Positions 17,108 to 25,504 are shown, numbered from the stretch's first letter. The stretch is DNA of 47,406 nt from Cupriavidus gilardii (GCF_008801915.1 NZ_VZOV01000032.1:1-47406); one strand, 5' to 3'. Made by a program: numbers and translations. The notes: generated from the sequence alone by a model not told the origin.

Positions 17108-17338
17108 ATGAGAACGATGACTTCTATCGCCGCCCTGGCTTTCGCCATGGCTTGCGGACTCGCAGGCTGCACCGCCGCCGGCAGCGGCACGGGGTCGGGA
17201 TCCGGTTCCGTTTCGGGCTCGGGCACGGTGACGCCGACCGACAGCTCGCGGTCGGGCACCGGCACGGGGACCAGCACGAGCGGCAGCTCGTCCGGTACCT
17301 CGAGCGGATCCGCCACCGGCACGAGCGGCACGCGCTGA
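17108..17338 (+). CDS. Small Gly/Ser/Thr-rich lipoprotein
   Basis: A 76-residue protein. The signal peptide ends in the lipobox LAGC (Cys21), and the mature part is almost only Gly, Ser and Thr (patterns GSGTGSGSGS, SGTGTGTSTSG). It should be a lipid-anchored, disordered envelope peptide. RBS GGAGGAAA is well placed before the ATG at 17108; an alternative ATG is three codons in. No enzyme or binding motif is visible. The repeats in the DNA are short and impure. Confidence 0.75.
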   Translation: MRTMTSIAALAFAMACGLAGCTAAGSGTGSGSGSVSGSGTVTPTDSSRSGTGTGTSTSGSSSGTSSGSATGTSGTR

Positions 17339-17371
17339 GCGCCGCCGTCCATCCGCGACCACCCGTCGCTG

Positions 17372-17410
17372 CAAGCGGGCCCATCGGCTGACGTCGGTGC
17401 GGCCCGCTTG
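17372..17410 (+). terminator. Hairpin after the small lipoprotein gene
   Basis: Perfect 10-bp arms CAAGCGGGCC and GGCCCGCTTG are separated by 19 bases and followed by GCTTTGCG. It is probably a terminator, though the T-run is poor. Confidence 0.55.
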
Positions 17411-17467
17411 GCTTTGCGCTGGCATTGCGCAGCCACTGCGTCCCAACCGATTCGAAGGAGCGATGCC

Positions 17468-18304
17468 ATGCCGACAGACCGTGCGATCCCTGTTGCCGGA
17501 CCGGTCCATCCGCGCGCGTTCGCATGGGCCGGCTACACGCTTGGCTTCGCGATGAGCGGCTTCTTCGACGGCATCCTGCTGCATCAGATCCTGCAGTGGC
17601 ATCACTTGCTGTCGGGCATCGAAGGCGGCGCGCTCGGCGACCTGCGCGTGCAGGTGATGGCCGATGGCGTGTTCCACGCGCTGATGTACGTGATCGCGGC
17701 GATCGGGATGTGGCTGCTGTATCGAAGCCGCGACGCACTATCGACCGCCAACGCTCCCCGGCACCTGCTGGCGAACTTCTGGATCGGCTTCGGCGTCTGG
17801 CACGTCGTCGATGCGGTGCTGTCGCACTGGATCACCGGCATCCACCGCATCCGCATGGACTCCCCCAACCCCTTGCTGTGGGATCTGATCTGGCTGTTCC
17901 TGTTCGGCGTGATCCCGTTGATCGTCGGCATCCGCATGCGCAAGACGAGCAGGGGTGCCGGACCTCGTGCCGGCGCCGGCCCGCGCGGCCCCGGCATTGC
18001 GGCGAGCTGGGTCGTGGCCGTGCTGGTCGGCGGTTCGCTGCTCGGCGCCGCGCTGAACCTGTTCCCGGCAAGGGCGGCAACGATCGATACCACCACGGTG
18101 GTGATGCGCCCCGGCGCCGCGCCTTCGCAATTGTTCGCCGCACTGGAGGGCAGCGACGCCCGCATCGTCTGGACCGATGCCGGCGGCGGCGTCTGGGTGC
18201 TCAGCGGTGCCCAGGCGGTGGACCGGCTGCGCCTGTACCGGCATGGCGCGATGTACGTCAGCGGGACGGCAGCACCGGCCGGCTGTTCGGCCTGGGTTCG
18301 TTAG
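17468..18304 (+). CDS. DUF2243 membrane protein
   Basis: A 278-residue integral membrane protein. The DUF2243 core is recognised by SGFFDGILLHQILQWHHLLS near the N-terminus, and by later helices with HALMYVIAAIGMWLLY, GVWHVVDAVLSHW and LLWDLIWLFLFGVIPLIVG. About four helices form this part; a further helix (about 178-198) is followed by an external domain of about 80 residues (DTTTVVMRPGA..., DARIVWTDAGGGVWVLSG). Conserved His residues in the helices suggest metal or haem binding, which is inference. RBS GAAGGAG lies 8 bases upstream. Function is not established. Confidence 0.85.
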   Translation: MPTDRAIPVAGPVHPRAFAWAGYTLGFAMSGFFDGILLHQILQWHHLLSGIEGGALGDLRVQVMADGVFHALMYVIAAIGMWLLYRSRDALSTANAPRHLLANFWIGFGVWHVVDAVLSHWITGIHRIRMDSPNPLLWDLIWLFLFGVIPLIVGIRMRKTSRGAGPRAGAGPRGPGIAASWVVAVLVGGSLLGAALNLFPARAATIDTTTVVMRPGAAPSQLFAALEGSDARIVWTDAGGGVWVLSGAQAVDRLRLYRHGAMYVSGTAAPAGCSAWVR

Positions 18305-18345
18305 GCGCATTCCGGACGGGCCAATGGCCACGTCGAGCTGGACAG

Positions 18346-18611
18346 GACTACATCGCTCGCCATGCCGAGGAACGGGGTCTGATTCCGCATGCCGTGGTTC
18401 AGCGCACGGTCGAAGGCGCGACGCCCGCGCGAGCCTGGCGAGAACATCTCGGACTGACCCAATCCGATGTCGCGGCCCGTATCGGCATCTCCCAGTCGCC
18501 ATCTCCCAGTCGGCGTACGCGCAGCAGGAACGCGGCGAGCGTCTGCGCAAATCGACGCGCGAGAAGATTGCCGCCGCGCCTGGCATTCAGCCGCAGCAAC
18601 TCGACTTCTGA
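18346..18611 (+). pseudogene. Frameshifted HTH (Xre-type) regulator remnant
   Basis: One frame reads RGLIPHAVVQRTVEG, then RAWREHLGLTQSDVAARIGISQ, a typical helix-turn-helix of Xre-type antitoxin-like regulators. After that the sensible reading continues in another frame as SAYAQQERGERLRK and ends in QPQQLDF and TGA (18609-18611). The two halves join exactly if one copy of a 14-bp tandem duplication (18486-18513) is removed. The N-terminal part is also absent or degraded, with no start codon in a good context. It is therefore a broken gene, possibly once the antitoxin half of a toxin-antitoxin pair. Confidence 0.8.
18486..18513. repeat. 14-bp tandem duplication causing a frameshift
   Basis: Two adjacent copies, CATCTCCCAGTCGC (18486-18499) and CATCTCCCAGTCGG (18500-18513). 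Fourteen is not a multiple of three, and removing one copy restores the HTH reading frame. Confidence 0.85.
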
Positions 18612-18630
18612 TTGCGCGCCGACGCGACTT

Positions 18631-18661
18631 TCCGCACACCGCGCGCGTGCGGCTGTGCGGA
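18631..18661. terminator. Strong stem-loop after the HTH remnant
   Basis: Arms TCCGCACACCGC and GCGG-c-TGTGCGGA pair over 12 bp with one bulged C and a 6-base loop, 20 bases past the stop. It is a probable terminator of the old HTH gene. It also lies upstream of the sigma-54 promoter and could have a regulatory role. Confidence 0.5.
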
Positions 18662-18670
18662 TTCCCATCC

Positions 18671-18692
18671 ATGTCTGCCGCGATGCAGACAT
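18671..18692. promoter_or_regulatory. Perfect dyad, candidate upstream activator site
   Basis: Arms ATGTCTGC and GCAGACAT are perfectly symmetric around a 6-base centre. The dyad ends 64 bases before the sigma-54 -24 element, the usual range for enhancer sites of NtrC/DctD-type activators. A DctD-like activator is encoded downstream. Confidence 0.6.
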
Positions 18693-18712
18693 TGTCCGCA
18701 AGGCAAAACGCT

Positions 18713-18740
18713 TGTCTTTCAGCGACTTAGCTGCTGACAT
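18713..18740. promoter_or_regulatory. Second, imperfect dyad before the sigma-54 promoter
   Basis: TGTC-N3-CAGC-N6-GCTG-N2-GACA is an interrupted inverted repeat. Its right half, GCTGACAT, matches the right arm GCAGACAT of the first dyad at 7 of 8 bases, so it may be a weaker copy of the same activator site. Confidence 0.45.
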
Positions 18741-18756
18741 CGGGCATGGCCTGCAA

Positions 18757-18772
18757 TGGCACGCCCATTGCA
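18757..18772 (+). promoter_or_regulatory. Sigma-54 (RpoN) promoter
   Basis: TGGCACG-N4-TTGCA matches the -24/-12 consensus in full, with the GG and GC exactly 10 bases apart. Transcription would start near 18783-18785 and give a leader of about 100 bases before the DUF6351 gene at 18881. Two dyads upstream and a GAFTGA-type activator gene downstream support a working sigma-54 promoter. Confidence 0.85.
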
Positions 18773-18880
18773 ACGCAGGCGCCTCGCAAGCTGCCGCGAC
18801 AGACGGCAGACGCGCTGACCGCTCCGCTGCGGAGCGTGGAAAAGGCAGTGCCGGCGAGGCCGGCCAAACAGGAGACGACG

Positions 18881-21094
18881 ATGCGGCAAACAGCAGCTCG
18901 GTGGAAGCGGCCGTCCTTGGGGACCGTCGCGATGGTGGCGGCATTGGTGGTCGCCGGATGCGGCGGCGGCGATGATGGGGGCGGCGGCAATCTGCAGCCG
19001 CAGAGCGCCGAGAACGCGCCCGGCCTGGGCCTGGGACATCGGGCCACGGTCGAGGCGACCGTGCTGTCGTCCGCGCCCGAGCGCGTGACGGGCGGCGATG
19101 CGCTGATCCGGCTGAGCGCCAGCGAGCGTGCGCCCGGCAACAAGTTCAAGGTCAGCCTCAACGGCGTCGATGTCAGCGACGCCTTCACGCCGACCGCCGA
19201 CCGCGAGGCGCTCGGCATCGTCAGCGGACTGAAGCTCGGCGAGAACACGCTGGAGGTCAAGCACGGCCCCGCGCGCACCTCGCTGACGCTGACCAACTAT
19301 CCGATCACCGGCCCCGTGTTCTCCGGCCCGCACGAAAAGCCCTACATCTGCGCGACGCAGAATTTCACGCTGCCCGACGGCAGCAAGCTTGGCGCACCGC
19401 TCGACGAGAACTGCTCGGTCGAACGCCGCGTGCACTACGTCTACCGCTCGACCGCCAACAGCTTCAAGCCGCTGCCGACTCCGGTCGCCGCGTATCCGGC
19501 GGACCTGGCCAGCACCACCAACAACGCGGGCGCGACCGTGCCTTACATCGTTCGCGTCGAGACCGGCACGATCAATCGCGCGATCTACCAGACCGCGATC
19601 CTGCACGACCCATTGAAGGACGCCGAGCCAACGCCGCTGGCACCGCCCTCGGGCTGGAACCGCAAGGTCATCTATCCGCTCGGCGGCGGCTGCCAGGGCG
19701 GCTGGTACATGCAGGGCACGCCGGTGGCCGTTCTGAACCACAACTACCTGCGCAAGGGCTACGCGGTGGCCAGCGCCTCGCTCAATACCTTCGGCAACAA
19801 CTGCAACGACCTGCTGTCGTCCGAGACCATCGCGATGGTCAAGGAACGGCTGATCGAGAACTACGGCACGCCGTTCTTCACGATCGGCACCGGCGGCTCC
19901 GGCGGCGCCTATCAGAGCCACCAGACCGGCGACAACTATCCGGGCCTGTTCGACGGCATCATCGTGACCTCGGTGTTCCCGGACGTCACCTCGTCGACGC
20001 TCTTCAAGCTGCACGATTCGCGCCTGCTGCACCTGTACTTCACGCAGAACGCGCCGGGCCAATACAGCGACGCGCAGCGCTCGGCGATCTCCGGCTACCT
20101 GAAGCCGGGCAATATCGCCGCGATGAGCAGCAGCGCGGGCCGTCTCGATCCGGTGGTGTCGTTCCCCGCGGGCTTCCCGGCCGACCAGAAATACCATCCG
20201 GTCACCAACCCGACCGGCGTGCGCGCGACCGTCTACGACCACACCGTCAACGTCTACGGCAAGGACGCGCGCGGCTTCGCCAAGCGGCCGATCGACAATG
20301 TCGGCGTGCAGTACGGCCTGAAGGCGCTGAACGACGGCATGATCACGGCCGACCAGTTCATCGACCTGAACGAGAAGATCGGCGGCGTCGACGTCGACTT
20401 CAAGAAGATCGCGCAGCGCACGGTCGGCGACCTCGACGCGATCGCGCGCGCCTATCAGTCGGGCCGCATCACCTCCACCGGCGGCGGGCTGGCCACGACG
20501 CCGATCATCGATCAGCGCGACTACTTCGACGATCGCGTCAACGGCGACATCCACAACAAGATCCACAGCTACTCGGTGCGCGCGCGCCTGATCGCGGCCA
20601 ACGGGCATGCGGACAACCAGGTCATCGTGGGGCCGGGCACCATCCGCGACGACAACTTCGACCAGATGGACCGCTGGCTGACGGCGATGCTGCGCGACAC
20701 CGGCCCGGGCAGCAAGGCCGAGAAGGTGGTGCGCAACAAGCCGGCGGACCTCGTCGATGCGTGCTGGGACGCGAGCGGCAACAAGATCATCGAGCCGCAG
20801 ACCGCGCACGGCCCCGGCCAGTGCAATACCTTGTACCCGGCCGGCATCACGCCGCGCATGGTCGCCGGCGGCCCGCTGGCCGACGATATCGTCAAGTGCC
20901 AGCTCAAGCCGATCGATCCGGCCGACTACAGGGTGATGATGACCCCTGCGCAGCTCGCCCGGCTGCAGTCGATCTTCCCGACCGGGGTCTGCGACTGGTC
21001 GCGGCCGGGCGTCGAGCAGCAGCCGTTGAAGGGCACCTGGCTGTCGTTCGGCCCGTCGCCGGTCAATCTGCTGTTCGATGTGACGCAGCCCTGA
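18881..21094 (+). CDS. DUF6351 lipoprotein, tannase/esterase-like hydrolase
   Basis: A 737-residue protein. It begins with a signal peptide and a lipobox ending VVAGC (Cys26) followed by a Gly/Asp linker, so it should be anchored in the outer envelope. A beta-sandwich-like region (about 50-150) precedes an alpha/beta-hydrolase-like body. The nucleophile elbow is GTGGSGGAYQ (Ser340), followed by DNYPGLFDGI, which recalls tannase/feruloyl-esterase proteins; a late IAANGHADNQV may supply the histidine. The substrate is unknown. RBS AGGAGA precedes ATG 18881. It lies behind a sigma-54 promoter and ahead of a DctB/DctD-like pair, so it is probably induced by an external acid or ester sensed by that pair. 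Confidence 0.8.
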   Translation: MRQTAARWKRPSLGTVAMVAALVVAGCGGGDDGGGGNLQPQSAENAPGLGLGHRATVEATVLSSAPERVTGGDALIRLSASERAPGNKFKVSLNGVDVSDAFTPTADREALGIVSGLKLGENTLEVKHGPARTSLTLTNYPITGPVFSGPHEKPYICATQNFTLPDGSKLGAPLDENCSVERRVHYVYRSTANSFKPLPTPVAAYPADLASTTNNAGATVPYIVRVETGTINRAIYQTAILHDPLKDAEPTPLAPPSGWNRKVIYPLGGGCQGGWYMQGTPVAVLNHNYLRKGYAVASASLNTFGNNCNDLLSSETIAMVKERLIENYGTPFFTIGTGGSGGAYQSHQTGDNYPGLFDGIIVTSVFPDVTSSTLFKLHDSRLLHLYFTQNAPGQYSDAQRSAISGYLKPGNIAAMSSSAGRLDPVVSFPAGFPADQKYHPVTNPTGVRATVYDHTVNVYGKDARGFAKRPIDNVGVQYGLKALNDGMITADQFIDLNEKIGGVDVDFKKIAQRTVGDLDAIARAYQSGRITSTGGGLATTPIIDQRDYFDDRVNGDIHNKIHSYSVRARLIAANGHADNQVIVGPGTIRDDNFDQMDRWLTAMLRDTGPGSKAEKVVRNKPADLVDACWDASGNKIIEPQTAHGPGQCNTLYPAGITPRMVAGGPLADDIVKCQLKPIDPADYRVMMTPAQLARLQSIFPTGVCDWSRPGVEQQPLKGTWLSFGPSPVNLLFDVTQP

Positions 21095-21161
21095 CGGCGC
21101 GGCCGTGAAGACCTGATGGCCCTGTCAGCGCGGACTGCCCCCTGACGGAGAAAGGGGGCCG

Positions 21162-21195
21162 GCGCCGATGCATCGACGATCCGATGCATCGGCGC
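21162..21195. repeat. 14-bp perfect inverted repeat containing ATGCAT
   Basis: Arms GCGCCGATGCATCG and CGATGCATCGGCGC are separated by 6 bases, 67 bases after the DUF6351 stop. Each arm holds the palindrome GATGCATC, so cruciform or protein binding is possible. There is no T-run, so it is only a possible terminator. Confidence 0.7.
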
Positions 21196-21241
21196 GCCTG
21201 ATGTTTACGCCGATTGACGCGCCGGGGCGCGGCTTTGCCTA

Positions 21242-23275
21242 ATGGCCGGTCGTTGGCGCACGTCGCCCGCATCCTTCCCGCGCATCGATATGTTGGACTC
21301 CACCGCGACTTCCCCTGCGACGCAGACGATGCCGCCGCCGGCATGGCCGCGCGGGCGGGCGCGTCGCGCGGCGGCGATCGCCGCGGTCTGCGCCGTGATG
21401 GCGGCCGGTGTCACGATCGCCTATCTGTGGGGCGAGCGCGTCGGCATCCGCGCGCAGCGCGATGGCACCGCGCACCGCATCGAAGCCTATATCGGCGGAC
21501 TGCGCAGCGAGATGCGCCGCTACGAGTATCTGCCCGCGGTGGTCGCGCTGAACCACGACGTGCAGCGGCTGCTGCGCGAACCCGATACACCCGGCCTGCC
21601 GATGGCGGCCAACCGCTTCCTCGCCGAGGTCAACGCCGCCGCCAAGTCGACCGCGATCTACGTGATGGACGCCCACGGCCTGACGCTGGCCGCGAGCAAC
21701 TGGAACGAGGCGGCCAGCTTCGTCGGCATCAACTTCTCGTACCGGCCGTATTTCCGCGACGCGATGCGGGGCAAGCCGGGCCGCTTCTATGGCATCGGCA
21801 CCGTCAGCCGCGAGCCGGGCTACTACTTCTCGCAGCCGATCGTGCGCGAGGGCACGATGCTCGGCGTGGCCGCGGTCAAGGTCAATCTCGACAAGATCGA
21901 CGAGCCCTGGCTCGCCAACGACGACCGCGTCCTGGTGGTCGACGCCAACGGCATCGTATTCCTGAGCTCGCAGCCCGACTGGCGCTTCAAGTCGCTGCGC
22001 GAGCTGCCCAGCGAGACGCGCTGGCAACTGGCGTCGACGCGGCAGTATTCGACGGTCGACTCGCTCGATCCGATCGGCTTTCGCGAGCAGCGCCGCTTCG
22101 CCCCCGACATCAGCGTGGTGCAGATGCCCGACGGCGACGAATTCCTCGCGCAGAGCCGGCGCATACCCGATACCGACTGGCGGTTGATCGTGCTGTCCGA
22201 CATGGAGCCGATCCGCACGCTGGCGCGCAACAGCGCGGTGATCGGCGCCTTCGCGCTCGGCTTTCTGCTGCTGCTGATCCTGTACGTGCTGCAGCGGCGC
22301 CGTGCCGCCGCGCAGAACCGCGCCGCCAAGGAGGCGCTGCAGCGCGCGCACGACGAGCTCGAACGCAAGGTCGCGATGCGCACGCAGGCGCTGTCGGGAT
22401 CGAACCTGAAGCTGCAGAAGGAGATTGCCGAGCGCAAGCGCGCCGAGCAGGTATTGAAGGCGGCGATGGACGAACTGGTGCAGGCGAGCAAGATGGCCGC
22501 GCTCGGCCAGATGTCGGCCGGCATCACGCACGAGCTGAACCAGCCGCTGGCGGCGCTGCGCACGCTGTCGGCCAATACCATCGTGTTCTTCCGCCGCGGC
22601 CAGACCGATGCGGTCGAGACCAATCTGAACGTGATCTGCCAGATGGTCGAGCGGATGGGCAAGATCACCGCGCAGCTGAAGAAGTTCGCGCGCAAGGCGC
22701 CGGTGCAGTCGGTGCCCACACCGGTCGGCACGGTGATCGCCGATGCGCTGTTCCTGCTCGACTCGCGCATTCGCGCCGACGGCGCGGAGCTGGTGGTGTC
22801 GGTGCCCGAGCCGTCGCCACTGGCGCTGTGCGAAGGCAACCGGCTCGAGCAGGTGCTGGTCAACCTGCTGTCCAATGCGCTCGATGCGATGAAGGATGCG
22901 AGCCCCAACGACGCAGACCACGACAGTGACAGCAAGGACGCCGCCGCACGCGTGCTCGAGATCCGCGTGCAGGCGGACCCGCAGTGGGTCACGATCGAGG
23001 TCGCCGATCGCGGATGCGGCATCGACGACGACGTGATGCCGCGACTGTTCGAACCGTTCTTCACCACCAAGGAGCAGGGCGTCGGTCTGGGCCTGGGGCT
23101 CGCGATCTCCGCCGGCATCGTCCGCGAATTCGGCGGCACGCTGCGCGCGGAGAATCGCCGCGCGGTCGGCCTGTCCGGCGACCCCGGCGACCCGGACAAC
23201 CGCGACGACATCGTGGGCGCGCGCTTCATCGTTCAGCTTCCCGCCGCACAGGAGACCCATGCCGATGCGAACTGA
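21242..23275 (+). CDS. DctB-like sensor histidine kinase
   Basis: A 677-residue sensor. The first membrane helix is at about 42-62 and the second at about 335-357. Between them lies a double-Cache-like periplasmic domain with the DctB features NFSYRPYFRDAMRGKPGRFYG and SREPGYYFSQPI. A coiled coil (about 360-415) leads to the kinase core with His430 in SAGITHELNQPLAALRTL, then NLLSNALDAM, ADRGCGID and LGLGLAIS. DctB relatives sense C4-dicarboxylates or other small acids. It overlaps the next gene by 17 bases. The start is uncertain: 21242 and 21290 both lack a good RBS. Gene symbols dctB or aauS would be guesses. Confidence 0.88.
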   Translation: MAGRWRTSPASFPRIDMLDSTATSPATQTMPPPAWPRGRARRAAAIAAVCAVMAAGVTIAYLWGERVGIRAQRDGTAHRIEAYIGGLRSEMRRYEYLPAVVALNHDVQRLLREPDTPGLPMAANRFLAEVNAAAKSTAIYVMDAHGLTLAASNWNEAASFVGINFSYRPYFRDAMRGKPGRFYGIGTVSREPGYYFSQPIVREGTMLGVAAVKVNLDKIDEPWLANDDRVLVVDANGIVFLSSQPDWRFKSLRELPSETRWQLASTRQYSTVDSLDPIGFREQRRFAPDISVVQMPDGDEFLAQSRRIPDTDWRLIVLSDMEPIRTLARNSAVIGAFALGFLLLLILYVLQRRRAAAQNRAAKEALQRAHDELERKVAMRTQALSGSNLKLQKEIAERKRAEQVLKAAMDELVQASKMAALGQMSAGITHELNQPLAALRTLSANTIVFFRRGQTDAVETNLNVICQMVERMGKITAQLKKFARKAPVQSVPTPVGTVIADALFLLDSRIRADGAELVVSVPEPSPLALCEGNRLEQVLVNLLSNALDAMKDASPNDADHDSDSKDAAARVLEIRVQADPQWVTIEVADRGCGIDDDVMPRLFEPFFTTKEQGVGLGLGLAISAGIVREFGGTLRAENRRAVGLSGDPGDPDNRDDIVGARFIVQLPAAQETHADAN

Positions 23276-24680
23276 TCTGTCGGTCCTCTATGTCGAAGAC
23301 GATGCCGCGGTGCGGCTGGGCAGCACCCAATCGCTGCAGATCGCGGGGCTGTCGGTGGAAGCGTTCGGGTCGGCCGAACAGGTGCTGCACCGCCTCACGC
23401 CCGGTTTTGCCGGCGTGCTGGTCACCGATGTGCGCCTGCCCGGCATCAACGGCCTGGCGCTGCTCGACAAGGCGCTGGAAATCGATGCCGCGCTGCCGGT
23501 GATCCTGGTCACCGGCCACGGCGACATCTCGATGGCAGTGCAGGCGATGCGCCGCGGCGCCTACGATTTCGTCGAGAAGCCCTATTCGCCCGGCGAGCTG
23601 ACCGAGGTCGTGCAGCGCGCGATGGAAAAGCGCGCGCTGACGCTCGAGGTCGAGGCGCTGCGCCGGCAGCTGGCCGACACGCAGGCGATCGAGGCCAAGG
23701 TCATCGGCCGCTCGGCGGCCGTCGAGCGGCTGCGCAAGCTGATCCTCGACCTGGCCTGTACCGACGCCGATGTGCTGATCCTGGGCGAGACCGGCACCGG
23801 CAAGGAACTGGTGGCGCGTTGCCTGCACGAGTACGGACCGCGGCGGCAGGGCAACTTCGCCGCGCTCAATTGCGGCGGCGTGCCCGAATCGCTGTTCGAG
23901 AGCGAGGTGTTCGGGCACGAGTCCGGCGCGTTCACCGGCGCCGCGCGGCGGCGCGTCGGCAAGATCGAATACGCGCAGCGCGGCTCGCTGTTTCTCGACG
24001 AGATCGAGACGATGCCGATGTCGCTGCAGATCAAGCTGCTGCGCACGCTGCAGGAGCGGCAGTTCGAACGGCTGGGCTCGAACACGCTGCTGCCGATGGA
24101 CTGCCGCGTGATCGCGGCCACCAAGGTCGACCTGCTGGCGCTGTCGGCGGAGCAGCGCTTCCGCGCCGACCTGTACTACCGCCTGAACGTGGCGGTGATC
24201 GACATCCCGCCGCTGCGCGAACGGCGCGAGGACATTCCGCTGCTGTTCTCGCACTTCCTGCTGCAGGCGGCGCTGCGCTACGAGCGGCCGGTGCCCGAGG
24301 TATCGCCGCCGCATATGCGCGAGCTGATGATGCATCCGTGGCCGGGCAATGTGCGCGAGCTGCGCAATGCCGCCGACCGCTTCGTGCTGGGACTGCCGGG
24401 CGGCGGCACCGGCTTGCCCGGCAGCAACGGCGGTGCATACGGCAGCGCATACGGCAGCGGCAACGCGAATGGAAACGGCAATGGCGGCGACACGCGTTCG
24501 CTCGACGAGCAGGTTGCGGTGTTCGAGCGGCATCTGATCGAGGAAGCGCTACGCGCAGCGTCGGGGCGCACCGCGGCGGCGAGCGATCTGCTGCGCGTGC
24601 CGAAGAAAACGCTGTACGACAAGATCAAGCGGCTCGGCGTCAATCTCGAGGCGTTCCGCGCGAACGCGGGCACGGACTGA
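23259..24680 (+). CDS. DctD-like sigma-54-dependent response regulator
   Basis: A 473-residue NtrC-family activator. The receiver spans 1-120 (Asp14/Asp15, phospho-acceptor Asp57 in VTDVRLPG). The AAA+ domain has Walker A GETGTGKE (about 177-184), the sigma-54 contact loop GAFTGA (223-228) and Walker B LFLDEIE. A glycine/asparagine-rich insertion (about 385-410) precedes the Fis-type HTH (ASDLLRVPKKTLYDKIKRLG). It is translationally coupled to the kinase. The matching target is the sigma-54 promoter at 18757, with dyads upstream; the remaining link to the gene upstream is inference. Confidence 0.9.
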   Translation: MPMRTDLSVLYVEDDAAVRLGSTQSLQIAGLSVEAFGSAEQVLHRLTPGFAGVLVTDVRLPGINGLALLDKALEIDAALPVILVTGHGDISMAVQAMRRGAYDFVEKPYSPGELTEVVQRAMEKRALTLEVEALRRQLADTQAIEAKVIGRSAAVERLRKLILDLACTDADVLILGETGTGKELVARCLHEYGPRRQGNFAALNCGGVPESLFESEVFGHESGAFTGAARRRVGKIEYAQRGSLFLDEIETMPMSLQIKLLRTLQERQFERLGSNTLLPMDCRVIAATKVDLLALSAEQRFRADLYYRLNVAVIDIPPLRERREDIPLLFSHFLLQAALRYERPVPEVSPPHMRELMMHPWPGNVRELRNAADRFVLGLPGGGTGLPGSNGGAYGSAYGSGNANGNGNGGDTRSLDEQVAVFERHLIEEALRAASGRTAAASDLLRVPKKTLYDKIKRLGVNLEAFRANAGTD

Positions 24681-24708
24681 GTCGCGGCGTCCGTGCCGCG
24701 GCAATGCC

Positions 24709-24762
24709 GTCCACATCGAGGCTGTCCACATCGGGTCCGTCCACATCCGGCGTGTCCACATC
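24709..24762. repeat. Four GTCCACATC repeats at an exact 15-bp period
   Basis: The 9-mer GTCCACATC starts at 24709, 24724, 24739 and 24754, all on the plus strand, with variable 6-base spacers. A degenerate fifth copy follows near 24769. The core GTCCACA resembles a weak DnaA box (TTGTCCACA), but the spacing also fits a simple tandem repeat. It lies in the 454-base gap between the DctD-like gene and the ThiS-like gene. Confidence 0.8.
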
Positions 24763-25003
24763 GAGCCTTCCACGTTTCGTCCGCATGTCGCCAGTTCGGC
24801 CGGCTCTTGCTAGACTGCGTGCGCGCATGCGACGCGGGGATGGAAGGGCTGAAAGCCATGCGCACTTCGGTGCCGGGCCTGGCGGTTTGCCGGCGCCGTC
24901 GCAGCGGTAAATACGACGTCAACAAAAGACAGGACTGCCAGGCGGCGTCTTTGTCGCGAGAGCGGCAAAGACGCCGGTTCTGATCGCAGTCGACTTCCGC
25001 GTT

Positions 25004-25039
25004 GTCCACATCGAAGTGTCCACACGCGGTGTCCACATT
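25004..25039. repeat. Three more GTCCACA repeats, one a full TTGTCCACA
   Basis: GTCCACA starts at 25004, 25018 and 25031, in the same orientation as the first cluster. The first is part of TTGTCCACA (25002-25010), a recognised DnaA-box variant. The rest of the gap 24681-25134 shows no credible gene; a TACACT at 25091 could be a -10 element for the next gene. Confidence 0.65.
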
Positions 25040-25134
25040 CCTGCGCCGCAATTTCCCCGCATTTGCCCTTCCCGCGCAGCGCCGAGCGCCTACACTGTAG
25101 TGACCGTTTTTCGCGCTCCCACGCTCGCCGCACC

Positions 25135-25404
25135 ATGGCCCATCTCACCTTCGCCCCGGCGATCCAGCGCCATGTCCCCACGCCAGACCGCCAGCTGTCC
25201 GCCGACTCGGTGCGGGCCGCGCTCGACGCGGTGTTCGCCGAGCAGCCGGAGTTGCGCGGCTACATCCTCGACGACCAGAACCAGTTGCGCCGCCATGTGA
25301 CCGTCTTCATCGACGGCACGATGATTCGCGACCGGCAACGGCTCAGCGATCCGTTGCGCGAGGACAGCAAGGTCTACGTGGTGCAGGCGCTGTCCGGCGG
25401 ATAA
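25135..25404 (+). CDS. ThiS/MoaD-like ubiquitin-fold protein
   Basis: An 89-residue protein with the beta-grasp pattern: RAALDAVFAEQPELRGYILDD, then HVTVFIDGTMI, and SKVYVVQALSGG at the end. The C-terminal Gly-Gly is where MoaD and ThiS are activated and carry sulfur, and it is intact here. No molybdopterin or thiamin genes are near. It is followed after 100 bases by a BNR-repeat protein, a pairing I recall from other proteobacteria, so it may work with that protein rather than in cofactor synthesis. The start at 25135 is the ATG closest to the conserved fold. Confidence 0.85.
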   Translation: MAHLTFAPAIQRHVPTPDRQLSADSVRAALDAVFAEQPELRGYILDDQNQLRRHVTVFIDGTMIRDRQRLSDPLREDSKVYVVQALSGG

Positions 25405-25504
25405 GCGGCGCGGGAGCACGGCGGCTTCGACGAACCATGTTCCGACAGCCAACGCGCCGACGGCCACGCGACCGGCGGCCGATCGATACCAGGAGACCTG
25501 AACG

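Noticed and set aside
18719..20809. Minus-strand frame of about 696 residues
   Set aside because: It is antisense to the DUF6351 gene and Val/Arg/Ala-rich, with no conserved motifs.
24709..25039. Possible CRISPR array from GTCCACATC repeats
   Set aside because: The repeat unit is only about 9 bp with 6-bp spacers, far too short for CRISPR, and there are no cas genes.
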